From assembly GCA_964471945.1 (NCBI GenBank), contig CAYYIJ010000051.1:1-16993 (forward strand): DNA of 16,993 bases. The letters are read 5' to 3'. Both the position numbers and the translations under genes were made by a program. Every line of letters starts with the position of its first letter. The first letter of the stretch is position 1. Source of the stretch: JASEHD01 sp964471945 (lineage in GTDB: Bacteria > Bacteroidota > Ignavibacteria > UBA10030 > SZUA-254). Below the pieces are notes generated by a model. The model had not been told where the DNA came from. It was given only the letters and a program-made list of their open reading frames with translations, and ran no database searches. Of the stretch, positions 5,413-13,986 are shown piece by piece.

Positions 5413-7467
5413 TTATTTAAAAATCTGATTTCTCACCATCTTCGTCATATCGTATGGTGCGGGATTGCCGCCTAAATATTTATGGAACCAATCCAAGTGT
5501 GCATTGTAATAGAGCGGCATTGATTTCACACTTGAGGGCCAATGACCATCGTTTGGGAATACAATTAGGCGTGAGGGAACATTCATCTTTTGTAAATCGG
5601 TGAAGAACTCCAAGCTCTGTGTATACGGAACACGGTAATCTTTTTCTCCTGTGATTACCAAACAGGGTGTCTTAAAATTCGTTACATGTTTGTTCGGTGA
5701 TAATTTTTCATAAAGATCAGATTCCCAAGGTGCACCACCTAAATCCCATTGAGGAAACCATAACTCTTCGGTTGCCCCGTGCATCGCTTTCAGATTATAA
5801 ACACCCATCATACATGCTAACGCTTTGAAGCGTGTAGTGTAACCCTCAAGCAACATCATAAAATATCCACCCCACGACCAACCCATCGCACCCATACAAT
5901 CTTTATCGACATAAGAAATTTTCTCAAGTGAATCTGCTACAGCCATGACATCCTGATACACTTTTCCTGCCCAATCTTTTGAGATTGCTGCAGTGAATTC
6001 CTGCCCATAACCCGTAGAGCCGTGAGGATTTGGGAAAGCTACAATATAACCGGCTCCGGGATAAACTTGCCAATCGCCGCGGAATGCGTCCGCCCATTGC
6101 ATTTGCGGTCCACCATGTACATTAAGAATCAGTGGATATTTTTTATTCGGATCGAAGTCGTGTGGTTTCACGATGAACGTATGTATTTTCTTACCGGTTG
6201 GTGAAGGTATCCACATTTCTTCTGCCGGACGGATATCGACTTCATCAACAACCTGTTTATTTAAGTATGTAAGCTGTTTAAGATTTTTACCATTAGATGC
6301 ACAACTCCATAATTCAACCGGCTCACCAACCGAGCGGCGTGAGAAAACAACTACTTTCCCATCGGATGAAAGATCGAATGCATCGATTGTTTTAACATCA
6401 ATAACTTTTGTAATCTTTTTGGATTTTAATTCGACTTTGTAAAGAGGGAAATGACCTTCAACATGTGCAGTGAAGTAAATGCTCTTCGAATCTGGCGACC
6501 ATTTGAAGTTGTTTACCCAGTTATCGAATTCTTCAGTTAGAACAATCTTTTCGCCGCTTAGTCGATTATAAAGACCAATTCTAAACCTATCTGCTTCATA
6601 TGTCGGGATCGTCTGAAACTTATAAGCGATCCATTTCCCATCAGGTGAAAATTGCGGGTCTCCATCGAACGCTTTATTCTCCGCAGTGATATTTTTTGCT
6701 ACACCACCTGTAGAAGGGACGATAAATAAATCTTTATTTGTCGTTTCTGCTTCATTCAAATCGTGGTTAGAAACATAACAGATCTCACCATCTGGAGATA
6801 AACTAAAACTTTGATCGAACGCGGGTGCATCAAAATCTCCATGTGAGAGATCGATGTATTTTTGTGTTTCCAGATCGAAAGCAAATGTATGGTTGCGCTT
6901 ACCATCTTTCCATGATGTCCAGTGGCGATACAATAACCGGTCGGTTAAATGTGCTTGTATAGGTCCATTGCTCATCGTACTATCGTTATATTTATTGCAA
7001 TCATTATCGGCACCGCACTCAGGGAATACTTCAGCCGAAAAGATTATTGATTTTCCATTGGGTGACCATTCAGGATTACCGACTCCCATAGAGAAGTCGG
7101 TAAGTTTTTGTGGTTCTTTTCCTGTGAGAGGAATTAACCAAGCTTGTGGTCTACCTTCTCTTGTGGAGACGAACATAATAGAATTGCCATCTGGAGACCA
7201 ACGAGGATGATTATCGACCGCAATATTGTTTGTGAGATTTTTAATATCACTCCCATCCGAATTCATGACATAGATATCTTGATTCGACTTTCCTTGTTCT
7301 AAGAAATTTTCTGTAACAACGAAAGCGATTTTTTTTCCATCTGGTGATAATTGTGGGTCAGCAATACCTTTCAATTTGTAAAGGTCGGCGATAGTAAACG
7401 CACGTTTCTGTCCTAACAATAAGCAGGTGAAAGATAACATCAGGATAAGAAGAAAATATTTTTTCAT
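5413..7467 (-). CDS. Secreted S9-family peptidase (prolyl oligopeptidase/acylaminoacyl-peptidase type)
   Basis: This 684-aa protein is probably exported: residues 1-20 form a Sec signal peptide (basic start, then LLILMLSFTCLLLG). A beta-propeller follows, built from repeats of the TolB/PD40 kind, visible as DPQLSPDGKKIAF (38-49), HPRWSPDGNSIMF, NPEWSPNGKSIIF, LSPDGEICYV, DPQFSPDGKWIAY, FKWSPDSKSIYF and FDLSSDGKVVVF. The C-terminal 260 residues are an alpha/beta hydrolase with the serine triad S531 (in GWSWGGY), D610 (in GEKDYRVP) and H642 (in NDGHWP). Such enzymes cut short peptides in the periplasm for peptide nutrition. The ATG at 7467 is preceded 6 nt away by AGGAG (7474-7478), the clearest ribosome site in this part of the window. 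It appears to be transcribed alone or behind the decayed gene upstream; no clear terminator is seen in 5270-5412. Confidence 0.92.
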   Translation of the reverse strand: MKKYFLLILMLSFTCLLLGQKRAFTIADLYKLKGIADPQLSPDGKKIAFVVTENFLEQGKSNQDIYVMNSDGSDIKNLTNNIAVDNHPRWSPDGNSIMFVSTREGRPQAWLIPLTGKEPQKLTDFSMGVGNPEWSPNGKSIIFSAEVFPECGADNDCNKYNDSTMSNGPIQAHLTDRLLYRHWTSWKDGKRNHTFAFDLETQKYIDLSHGDFDAPAFDQSFSLSPDGEICYVSNHDLNEAETTNKDLFIVPSTGGVAKNITAENKAFDGDPQFSPDGKWIAYKFQTIPTYEADRFRIGLYNRLSGEKIVLTEEFDNWVNNFKWSPDSKSIYFTAHVEGHFPLYKVELKSKKITKVIDVKTIDAFDLSSDGKVVVFSRRSVGEPVELWSCASNGKNLKQLTYLNKQVVDEVDIRPAEEMWIPSPTGKKIHTFIVKPHDFDPNKKYPLILNVHGGPQMQWADAFRGDWQVYPGAGYIVAFPNPHGSTGYGQEFTAAISKDWAGKVYQDVMAVADSLEKISYVDKDCMGAMGWSWGGYFMMLLEGYTTRFKALACMMGVYNLKAMHGATEELWFPQWDLGGAPWESDLYEKLSPNKHVTNFKTPCLVITGEKDYRVPYTQSLEFFTDLQKMNVPSRLIVFPNDGHWPSSVKSMPLYYNAHLDWFHKYLGGNPAPYDMTKMVRNQIFK

Positions 7468-7705
7468 TTGTGGCTCCTAAATAATGAAGTTAATAATAAT
7501 GTGATTCAATCATTTGATCGTCCTAATCGAAGTGGTTTATTGGTGTTCCAACAGTTAATATAAACTTTCCATGTTCCGTTTCTTTGTAATTTCCAAATTG
7601 TACTATATTTCCCGGTATCCGAAATGGTTAACATATTCGAGCGTTCGATATTCATTGAATACTATCCAATTTCGTATACCGTACTATCTTTAAGTGTTAT
7701 GTCAA

Positions 7706-7760
7706 GCCGGCATTCTTTCGTAATAAGATTGAATTTGTTGTAATCCTCTGACCAAATTGC
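7706..7760. repeat. 55-bp direct duplication flanking the gap, left copy
   Basis: Bases 7706-7760 are identical to 7861-7915 on the other side of the N run. The match stops exactly at 55 bp on the far side of each copy. A length of 55 equals a common de Bruijn k-mer size, so this is probably a contig-end overlap and not a biological repeat. Confidence 0.9.
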
Positions 7761-7860
7761 NNNNNNNNNNNNNNNNNNNNNNNNNNNNNNNNNNNNNNNN
7801 NNNNNNNNNNNNNNNNNNNNNNNNNNNNNNNNNNNNNNNNNNNNNNNNNNNNNNNNNNNN
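7761..7860. other. Assembly gap (100 N)
   Basis: Exactly 100 undetermined bases, the usual placeholder for a scaffold join of unknown size. Both sides carry the same 55-bp sequence, which points to an unresolved overlap of two contigs rather than missing sequence of known length. Confidence 0.95.
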
Positions 7861-7915
7861 GCCGGCATTCTTTCGTAATAAGATTGAATTTGTTGTAATC
7901 CTCTGACCAAATTGC
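7861..7915. repeat. 55-bp direct duplication flanking the gap, right copy
   Basis: Identical to 7706-7760. On the minus strand it encodes AIWSEDYNKFNLITKEC in frame with the lipoprotein start at 8035. Collapsing the two copies keeps that frame open into the sequence beyond the gap. Confidence 0.9.
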
Positions 7916-8051
7916 GTTTGTAGTTACGATATAGTCTCGGACTTGTTCTAGATCTAACTCCTGTTTTTTTGGCGTATTGCACGATATCAGCAAACTAAGA
8001 GCACATATAATTGTAAGTGTATCCTGGTTTTTCATATCGAGCTCGATAATT

Positions 8052-10865
8052 TCATAATGCAGTCAAATTCTTTTCTAACTTGTATAGAGTTGTCTTGAAA
8101 TTCTCAAGTTTCTCTTTTTCTTTATCAACTATTTCTTTTGGTGCGCGGCTCACAAAGCTTTCGTTGTTAAGTTTCACATCTGTTATCTGAATCATTGATT
8201 GAACATGGACGATCTCTTTGTTGATACGGTCGCGCTCAGCATCTATATCAATAATCCCTTCGAGGGGAATAAATATTTCACCCCCATCAACGACTGTACT
8301 TGCCGAGTGTTTCGGTTTGGTTGTGTCTTTTAGAATTATTATATCTATAACACGAGTCAATCGTTGGAAATAGTTTTGATATTTTTTAATAACACTTTCT
8401 TTGGCTTTATCAGGGAAACTAATAATCAACTCGATGTTTTTTGATGGTGGAACTGAGAGTTCGCCACGTACATTACGAATGCTGTTGATTACATTTTGAA
8501 TGAAAATCATTTCCGATTCGGCTGTTTTATCAATCAATTTCTTGTCTTGCAATGGAAAAGCAGAGATCATGATTGATTCCCCCGGCTTTCGTTCTTCAAG
8601 GTTCTGCCACAATTCTTCTGTTACGAAAGGCATAAAAGGATGCAGCATTCTCAATGCGTGATCAAAAATATTTATCGCTCGATCGAGTACGATTTGTTTT
8701 ATTTCGTAAGTTTCATCACCGTATAATCTTCCTTTAATCATTTCTACATACCAATCACAGAAATCATGCCAGAGGAAATCGTAAAGGATTTTAGTGGCTT
8801 GATTGATATCAAACTTATCAAGTGCATTGTTTAATTCAAAACATGTTGACGTTAAACGTGAAAGAATCCATCCGTCTGCTAAGTCAAGAAAATCCTTCGT
8901 GATATCAGATTGCTTCTGAAAGCTCAAAGGCACATGCTCATTGCTCATTGCCCTCTGCTCATTACCCTCGGCTCTTCGCTCTCCGCTCTTATCTCTAAGC
9001 TGGTCTTTGTTCATTAAAAGGAAACGACCTGCATTCCAAATTTTATTAGCGAAATTTCTTCCTAATTCACATTTTTCGTTGGAATACAAAACATCCTGCC
9101 CAAGTGGTGCAAGGTATAAAATAGTAAATCGCAAAGCATCAGCACCATACTCGGTGATAACATCAAGTGGATCAGGCGAGTTGCCAAGCGATTTGCTCAT
9201 CTTCCGACCCTTCATGTCGCGGATGAGACTTGTGAAATAAACATTTTTAAAAGGAATAATATCTTCAACTTTTTTTCGCAAAGTGCCATCGAATAGTGGG
9301 ATTTCTCCCATTACTTCGAGACCTGCCATGATCATTCGCGCAACCCAGAAGAAAATAATATCGGGAGCTGTTATTAGTGCATCCGTTGGATAAAAATATC
9401 GAAGGTCAGGTGAATCTTTTGACCAACCAAGAGTCGAGAAGGGCCAAAGCCAAGAAGAGAACCAAGTATCGAGTACATCTTCATCCTGTTGAAGTTTCGT
9501 TGAGCCGCAGTGTGGACATTTTTCTGGTCTGGAACGAGAGACAATTGGCTGTTTACATTCGATCTTACATAAATCATAACCAACGCAGTACCATACAGGA
9601 ATTCTATGTCCCCACCACAATTGGCGTGAGATGCACCAATCACGGATGTTTGTCATCCAATGTTCATAAACTTTTATCCAGCGGTCAGGGTGGAATTTAA
9701 TGTTTCCATCCATAACAACCTGAAGTGCTTTTTCTGCAAGCGGTTTCATTTTAACAAACCATTGATCAGACAGGTATGGCTCAATGATTGTGTCACAACG
9801 ATAACATCGTCCAACATTATGACGATATGGTTCGGTTTTGACGAGAAGTCCGAGTGCATGTAAATCCTTAATAACCTCTTGACGAGCATCAAAGCGATCC
9901 ATCCCTCGATATTTTTCAGGCACGTTCTCATTAGTTCTTGCAGAAATATCGAAAATATTAATCGGACTCATGAAGTGCCGCTGCCCGATTCCGGCGTTGT
10001 GCCTCTCTCCGATCCAATAATCATTTGGATCGTGGGCTGGAGTTACTTTTACCATCCCAGTTCCGAATGCAGGATCAATAAAATCATCGACAATAATCGG
10101 GATTTCCCGGTTTGCAAGTGGTAGAATTACTGTTCTCCCAACAAGATGTTTGTAACGTTGATCTATAGGATTAACCGCAACTGCGGTATCGCCGAGCATC
10201 GTTTCTGGGCGTGTTGTTGCAACTACTGCGTATTCGTTTAAATCTTTGATTGGATACTTGATATACCAAAGACTGCTATCCTGTTCTCTAAAGTTAACTT
10301 CGTCATCGCTGATTGCAGTGTGATCTTTCGGGCACCAGTTAATAATGTATTTACCGCGATATATAAGCCCCTTTTTATAAAGTCGAATAAACATTTCTTG
10401 GACAGCATCCGATAAACCTTCATCCATTGTAAAACGTTCTCGTTCCCAGTCACAAGATGTTCCGAGTTTCTTTAATTGTTTGATTATCGTTCCACCGTAC
10501 TCAGCTTTCCATTTCCAGACACGTTTAAGAAAGTCTTCACGACCGAGGTCATGTCGGTTTTTTCCCGCGGCTGCTAACGATTTTTCAACAACGTTTTGAG
10601 TCGCTATACCCGCATGATCGGTCCCGGGCATCCAAAGTGTTTCATATCCTTGCATACGCTTCCATCGAATGAATACATCTTGAATTGTATTATTCAACAC
10701 ATGTCCCATCGTCAAGATTCCTGTGATGTTTGGTGGAGGTATTACAATTGTGTAAGGTCGTTTCTTTGGATTTACTTTAGCGTGAAAGAATAGATGTTTT
10801 TCCCAGAATTGGTACCATTTTTCTTCAGCTTCTTTTGGATTGTATGCTTTTGGTAACTCTGACAT
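8052..10865 (-). CDS. valS: Valyl-tRNA synthetase
   Basis: This 937-aa class I synthetase charges tRNA-Val in the cytoplasm. Seen in order: the PPPNITGILTMGH active-site motif (44-55); a connective editing domain starting at IKYPIKDLNEYAVVATTRPETMLGDTAVAVNP; a CxxC-type zinc element (RCYRC, later KCPHCG); KMSKS at 555-559; the anticodon-binding domain (LADGWILSRL, then LHPFMPFVTEELWQ); and a C-terminal coiled coil from about residue 870 that grips the tRNA. Two oddities: the first His of the HIGH motif is Thr (TMGH, 52-55), and residues about 624-645 (GERRAEGNEQRAMSNEH) are an in-frame insertion with the sequence of an interspersed repeat, placed between the catalytic and anticodon-binding domains. 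The start ATG at 10865 lies 11 nt after the stop of the M23 peptidase gene, consistent with one operon. Confidence 0.98.
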   Translation of the reverse strand: MSELPKAYNPKEAEEKWYQFWEKHLFFHAKVNPKKRPYTIVIPPPNITGILTMGHVLNNTIQDVFIRWKRMQGYETLWMPGTDHAGIATQNVVEKSLAAAGKNRHDLGREDFLKRVWKWKAEYGGTIIKQLKKLGTSCDWERERFTMDEGLSDAVQEMFIRLYKKGLIYRGKYIINWCPKDHTAISDDEVNFREQDSSLWYIKYPIKDLNEYAVVATTRPETMLGDTAVAVNPIDQRYKHLVGRTVILPLANREIPIIVDDFIDPAFGTGMVKVTPAHDPNDYWIGERHNAGIGQRHFMSPINIFDISARTNENVPEKYRGMDRFDARQEVIKDLHALGLLVKTEPYRHNVGRCYRCDTIIEPYLSDQWFVKMKPLAEKALQVVMDGNIKFHPDRWIKVYEHWMTNIRDWCISRQLWWGHRIPVWYCVGYDLCKIECKQPIVSRSRPEKCPHCGSTKLQQDEDVLDTWFSSWLWPFSTLGWSKDSPDLRYFYPTDALITAPDIIFFWVARMIMAGLEVMGEIPLFDGTLRKKVEDIIPFKNVYFTSLIRDMKGRKMSKSLGNSPDPLDVITEYGADALRFTILYLAPLGQDVLYSNEKCELGRNFANKIWNAGRFLLMNKDQLRDKSGERRAEGNEQRAMSNEHVPLSFQKQSDITKDFLDLADGWILSRLTSTCFELNNALDKFDINQATKILYDFLWHDFCDWYVEMIKGRLYGDETYEIKQIVLDRAINIFDHALRMLHPFMPFVTEELWQNLEERKPGESIMISAFPLQDKKLIDKTAESEMIFIQNVINSIRNVRGELSVPPSKNIELIISFPDKAKESVIKKYQNYFQRLTRVIDIIILKDTTKPKHSASTVVDGGEIFIPLEGIIDIDAERDRINKEIVHVQSMIQITDVKLNNESFVSRAPKEIVDKEKEKLENFKTTLYKLEKNLTAL
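8934..8995. repeat. In-frame interspersed repeat element inside valS
   Basis: On the + strand this stretch is a chain of near-identical units built on GCTCATTGC and GCTCATTACCCTC followed by GGCTCTTCGCTCTCCGCTC. Read on the minus strand it gives the charged, low-complexity peptide GERRAEGNEQRAMSNEH within ValS. Similar EQRAMSNEQRA-type repeats occur, as I remember, scattered in Bacteroidota and Chlorobi-group genomes, mostly between genes. No other copy is visible in this window. Confidence 0.6.
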
Positions 10866-10876
10866 AATTCAATTTA

Positions 10877-13171
10877 TTATCTTATTGTGAAAATGCGTGC
10901 AATTTCGGCTTCATTTTTTACCCTGTCTTTCACTGTAATTTTTAATTTGTGTTTTCCACGACTAAGTAGTTCTTCACTTTGATACCATACTCGATGGTGT
11001 TCGCCGTCTATTTCTGGTATTACGAGTATATCATCAATATAGAGTTTTATTTCATCAGTGTCGACCCCAGAGAGATTATCGTGATATCGAAATGAAAGGG
11101 AGGTGCCGCTTTTTTTAGGTATGACCCTGAGTTTACCAAATGTTGGAGCAATATCATCTTTAAAAATTGCAATTTCACCGAGTGTCCTTTTAAGTGTTGT
11201 AGAGAGTGTTTTCAAATTGCTATCCAATTCGTTGGTTTGGAATATCCAACCTTTTGTAGAACGATAATATAATCCTAAATCATTAATGTTATCTTGCATC
11301 TCAGGAGTGACCGCAACTTTTATTCCTCGATTCAATAAAACATCTTGAGGAAAAAGCTTATAGCGAGTTGAATGTTTTCCATTTTCCATTTGAATCTGCA
11401 AGTATATCGGTTTGTAGACTGCGCCTGAGTCGTACGATATCTTCAGTTTGTTTGAATCAAAATAAAAAGAGCCGGCTCGATCTGTCGGAATCGGGTAGAG
11501 TGTAAATATTTCTTCAGAGGTTGCATATTTACCATTAACCTCGCCGCTTACTTTAATAACGCGCTCACCAATTATCGAGTCTGCTGGCACGAATGCAGCA
11601 GTGTATTTACTTAAATCTACGGCATCCGGTGAAATTATTATTTTTGTCTGACCTTCTTGAATAGAAAGTTTTGGTGTTTCGGTGAATACCCCTGGTGTAG
11701 TAACATTAATTCGAACGTGATCTTTCAAAACTTCAGTATCTATGTAGATTATTTGAGAGGGTCCAAAAGGTTTATTAATAAAATGGAAGGTCGGAGATGA
11801 TTCAGAACCTGTGTTTGTTTCAGCTATTAGTTTTATTACATCGTATGGTTTTGTATTCACAGGAAGACTGATTTCTGTTCCGTTGTAATCAAATCGGTTT
11901 CGTGGTAAAGTGTGCTGCGACCAGTTAGATTGGAATGTGCGCTTACCATAAACAACACACTTTGCAATTGATTCCATATTTTTACCGATGATAACTACTT
12001 CTTGATTCTCGATGCGTTCAATCAGTATTGTTGGTTTGTGATTTGCGATAAGCGTACCCTTCAATTCGGTACGATTGCCTCGAATATCTGAACAAACAAT
12101 CCGATATTCATGCTTTCCCTCCGTTAGCTTTTCTGTATCGATAACTCCAGTTCCAGTGGGTTTGTTATTGTAAAATGGGTGAACATTCCCTTCCTCAATA
12201 AATAATTTTTGAAATTTCCCTCGCCCTTGAAGAATTGATGGATAATCATAATGTAGAGCTATCTGTTTTGTATCTTCAGCAATTACTCTGTTGAGTTCCA
12301 TCGAAAACGTCAAACTGTCATCAATATACATTTCCATCCTATAGATTCCTGTATTACCCCAATTTCCATCTGATCTGTCAAATGCTTCGATACCAAATCC
12401 TATCTGTCCGTGTAGACGAATTGGCTGTGGAATTTGCAATGTGCCTTTGCCTCGTAGGTAATGACTGAAATATTTAGATTCAAATCTATTATCAACATAT
12501 GAATTGAAGGTTAGCGGAACGATCATTATTCTCTTGATGATAGGGGAGAGGTTATCTTCGATTTCGAAATTTGTACTGAGTAACGGGTTGATTGGATTCA
12601 GGTTTTCATCTCGGATTTCAAAATGTAAATGAGGTGGACCAAAACCAGTTTCCCCCGTGAATGCAATGATATCCCCTTTTTTTACATGAAGTTTGTCAGA
12701 ATCCAATAGCAAATCGATAGCATAAGTCCCCTTGCGATATTGTTCTGCTCGAGCGATCTGTTTTATTTCTTCATTAAAATTTTGGAGGTGGGCATATGTG
12801 CTCACATATCCGTCATGATGTTTCACAAATAACATTTTGCCATAGCCATTTGTTTGAATTCGAATTCGATTTATATATCCATCTGCCACAGCAAATACCT
12901 TAAATCCGTTTTGCCCATTCGTACCGATGTCGATTCCTCCATGAAAATGTGTAGAGCGATACTCTGCGAATGAAGAGGTGATTTTGCGACTTGCCTCGGT
13001 GGGCCAAATGTAATTGTCTATAATAGAATTGATCCGAAGATAATTTGAAGAATTATTCTTTTCATTCGGGTTATCGTGTATATTCATTAACTCACCAAGT
13101 GGAGATACGGAGTTGGTGATAATAAAGAGAAGAAATACGGTTATGGTATAATAGAACCAAATGAATTTCAT
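10877..13171 (-). CDS. M23-family metallopeptidase with N-terminal anchor and Ig-like C-terminal region
   Basis: This protein (764 aa from the ATG at 13171) begins with a signal or anchor helix (FIWFYYTITVFLLFIIT). An M23/LytM domain follows at about 55-200, with the zinc and catalytic residues of an active enzyme: H77 and D81 in HGGID, H128 in YAHL, and H181-x-H183 in HLHFEIR. M23 enzymes cut peptidoglycan cross-bridges in the periplasm. A charged insertion of about 35 residues separates YAHL from the DIIAFTGETGFG loop. The remaining 560 residues look like several beta-sandwich modules, probably for cell-wall or protein binding, ending in a domain with a FRYHDNLSGVDTDEI strand pair. The frame extends one codon upstream to a TTG; the ATG is preferred. 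It starts 4 nt after the stop of the FAH-family gene and ends 11 nt before valS. Confidence 0.9.
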   Translation of the reverse strand: MKFIWFYYTITVFLLFIITNSVSPLGELMNIHDNPNEKNNSSNYLRINSIIDNYIWPTEASRKITSSFAEYRSTHFHGGIDIGTNGQNGFKVFAVADGYINRIRIQTNGYGKMLFVKHHDGYVSTYAHLQNFNEEIKQIARAEQYRKGTYAIDLLLDSDKLHVKKGDIIAFTGETGFGPPHLHFEIRDENLNPINPLLSTNFEIEDNLSPIIKRIMIVPLTFNSYVDNRFESKYFSHYLRGKGTLQIPQPIRLHGQIGFGIEAFDRSDGNWGNTGIYRMEMYIDDSLTFSMELNRVIAEDTKQIALHYDYPSILQGRGKFQKLFIEEGNVHPFYNNKPTGTGVIDTEKLTEGKHEYRIVCSDIRGNRTELKGTLIANHKPTILIERIENQEVVIIGKNMESIAKCVVYGKRTFQSNWSQHTLPRNRFDYNGTEISLPVNTKPYDVIKLIAETNTGSESSPTFHFINKPFGPSQIIYIDTEVLKDHVRINVTTPGVFTETPKLSIQEGQTKIIISPDAVDLSKYTAAFVPADSIIGERVIKVSGEVNGKYATSEEIFTLYPIPTDRAGSFYFDSNKLKISYDSGAVYKPIYLQIQMENGKHSTRYKLFPQDVLLNRGIKVAVTPEMQDNINDLGLYYRSTKGWIFQTNELDSNLKTLSTTLKRTLGEIAIFKDDIAPTFGKLRVIPKKSGTSLSFRYHDNLSGVDTDEIKLYIDDILVIPEIDGEHHRVWYQSEELLSRGKHKLKITVKDRVKNEAEIARIFTIR

Positions 13172-13175
13172 CAAC

Positions 13176-13838
13176 TCAACTCGTACTAACTGGATGAGAA
13201 ATTTTTATATATCCTTCAATCGCGGCTTCGATTTTATCTCCAGGCTTAACAGGTCCTACACCTTCAGGAGTTCCAGTAAAGATTAAATCGCCGGCTTCCA
13301 ATGTAAAGATTGTCGATAAAAATTCAATAATTGTTTGGATTGAAAATATCATGTTGCTGGTTGAGCTTTTTTGGCGTATCTCACCATTTACTTTACACAT
13401 GATAGTCAGAGTCTGTGGGTCTGATATTTTATCTTTTTCTATGATATCTGAAATTGGTGCAGCAGTATCAAATCCCTTTGCTACAGTCCATGGTAGCCCT
13501 TTTATTTTCGCTTCGTTTTGTACATCTCTGAGTGTCATATCTAATCCAACCGCATAACCGAGAATATGATCATCTGCATTTTTTGCAGTGATATTTTTAC
13601 CACCAGACCCGATAGCGATAACAAGCTCAACTTCATGATGTAATTCTTTTGCAAAATTCGGGATGATAATGTTTTCGCCATCATGGATAATCGCGGAAGA
13701 CGGTTTTAAGAATACGACAGGTTTGGAAGAAACTTCTGCTTTCATCTCTTTTACGTGTTCAATATAATTTCTGCCAAGGCACAAAATTTTACCAACTGGA
13801 AATTCATTATCGCTGTTTATTAATCTATAAGTCTTCAT
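13176..13838 (-). CDS. Fumarylacetoacetate hydrolase (FAH) family protein
   Basis: This 220-aa protein has the FAH-family fold, in which Mg2+-dependent enzymes hydrolyse or decarboxylate beta-diketo acids such as acylpyruvates and oxaloacetate. Family marks from the ATG at 13838: KILCLGRNYIEHVKEM (17-32), PVVFLKPSSAI (40-50), the metal ligands E69 and E71 in HHEVELV and D100 in GLDMTLRD, then LPWTVAKGFDTAAPIS and a C-terminal LIFTGTPEGVGPVKPGD. The single-domain size fits the YcgM/FAHD1 branch rather than full-length FAH. The exact substrate is not determined. An alternative TTG start at 13889 adds 17 residues unlike the family, so the ATG is preferred. It is the first gene of the probable FAH, M23 peptidase, valS operon. 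Confidence 0.9.
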   Translation of the reverse strand: MKTYRLINSDNEFPVGKILCLGRNYIEHVKEMKAEVSSKPVVFLKPSSAIIHDGENIIIPNFAKELHHEVELVIAIGSGGKNITAKNADDHILGYAVGLDMTLRDVQNEAKIKGLPWTVAKGFDTAAPISDIIEKDKISDPQTLTIMCKVNGEIRQKSSTSNMIFSIQTIIEFLSTIFTLEAGDLIFTGTPEGVGPVKPGDKIEAAIEGYIKISHPVSTS

Positions 13839-13881
13839 ATAATAATATAAAATTTCTTCAAATTTAGTTATAAATGATGAT

Positions 13882-13946
13882 TTTTGCAACGTTGTTGATG
13901 AATATCATATAAGATTTTGCAACATATTGAGAATATTTGCTATATT
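13882..13946 (+). promoter_or_regulatory. Divergent spacer with direct repeat and candidate purM promoter
   Basis: An imperfect direct repeat, TTTTGCAAC followed by TTGA and GAATAT, occurs at 13882-13905 and again at 13915-13936, 33 bp apart (about three helical turns). Within the second copy, TTGCAA (13917-13922) is followed after 18 nt by TATATT (13941-13946), a reasonable -35/-10 pair for purM. No known operator is recognised. Confidence 0.35.
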
Positions 13947-13986
13947 GTGCCGATGAATTTTGTTTCAAAACTAAAAGGAAATATGG

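Larger units (their letters stand above)
7506..8035 (-). pseudogene. SnoaL/DUF4440-like lipoprotein gene, broken and crossing an assembly gap
   Basis: The N-terminal part, from the ATG at 8035, has a lipoprotein signal (CALSLLISCN; Cys19 in a LISC lipobox), then DLEQVRDYIVTTNAIWSEDYN, like the first helix of SnoaL-like/DUF4440 proteins. If the N run and one copy of the 55-bp flanking duplication are removed (155 bp), the frame continues through LDITLKDSTVYEIG to a TAG at 7662-7664. In the same frame after that stop, codons to the TGA at 7506-7508 still read like the family's C-terminus: YSMNIERS, DTGKYSTIWKLQRNGTWKVY, CWNTNKP. Compared with typical members, about 50 residues of the middle are missing. 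The gene is therefore either a pseudogene with a deletion and a nonsense codon, or damaged by assembly at the gap. It lies 16 nt after valS on the same strand. Confidence 0.55.

Noticed and set aside
5413..7467. The S9 peptidase as a lipoprotein, because of the Cys in its signal peptide
   Set aside because: The residues before the Cys (LSFT) do not fit a lipobox. A standard signal peptide is the better reading.
7741..7915. The 55-bp duplication as a transposon target-site duplication or attachment repeat
   Set aside because: It is far too long for a target-site duplication, borders a 100-N placeholder, and matches a common assembly k-mer size.
8934..8995. A CRISPR array at the repeated GCTCATT units
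   Set aside because: The units are under 20 bp, contiguous and without unique spacers, and they lie inside a coding gene. No cas gene is present.
8941..9240. A forward-strand gene over the valS repeat
   Set aside because: It is the antisense of valS, its length comes from the low-stop repeat segment, and it shows no family features.
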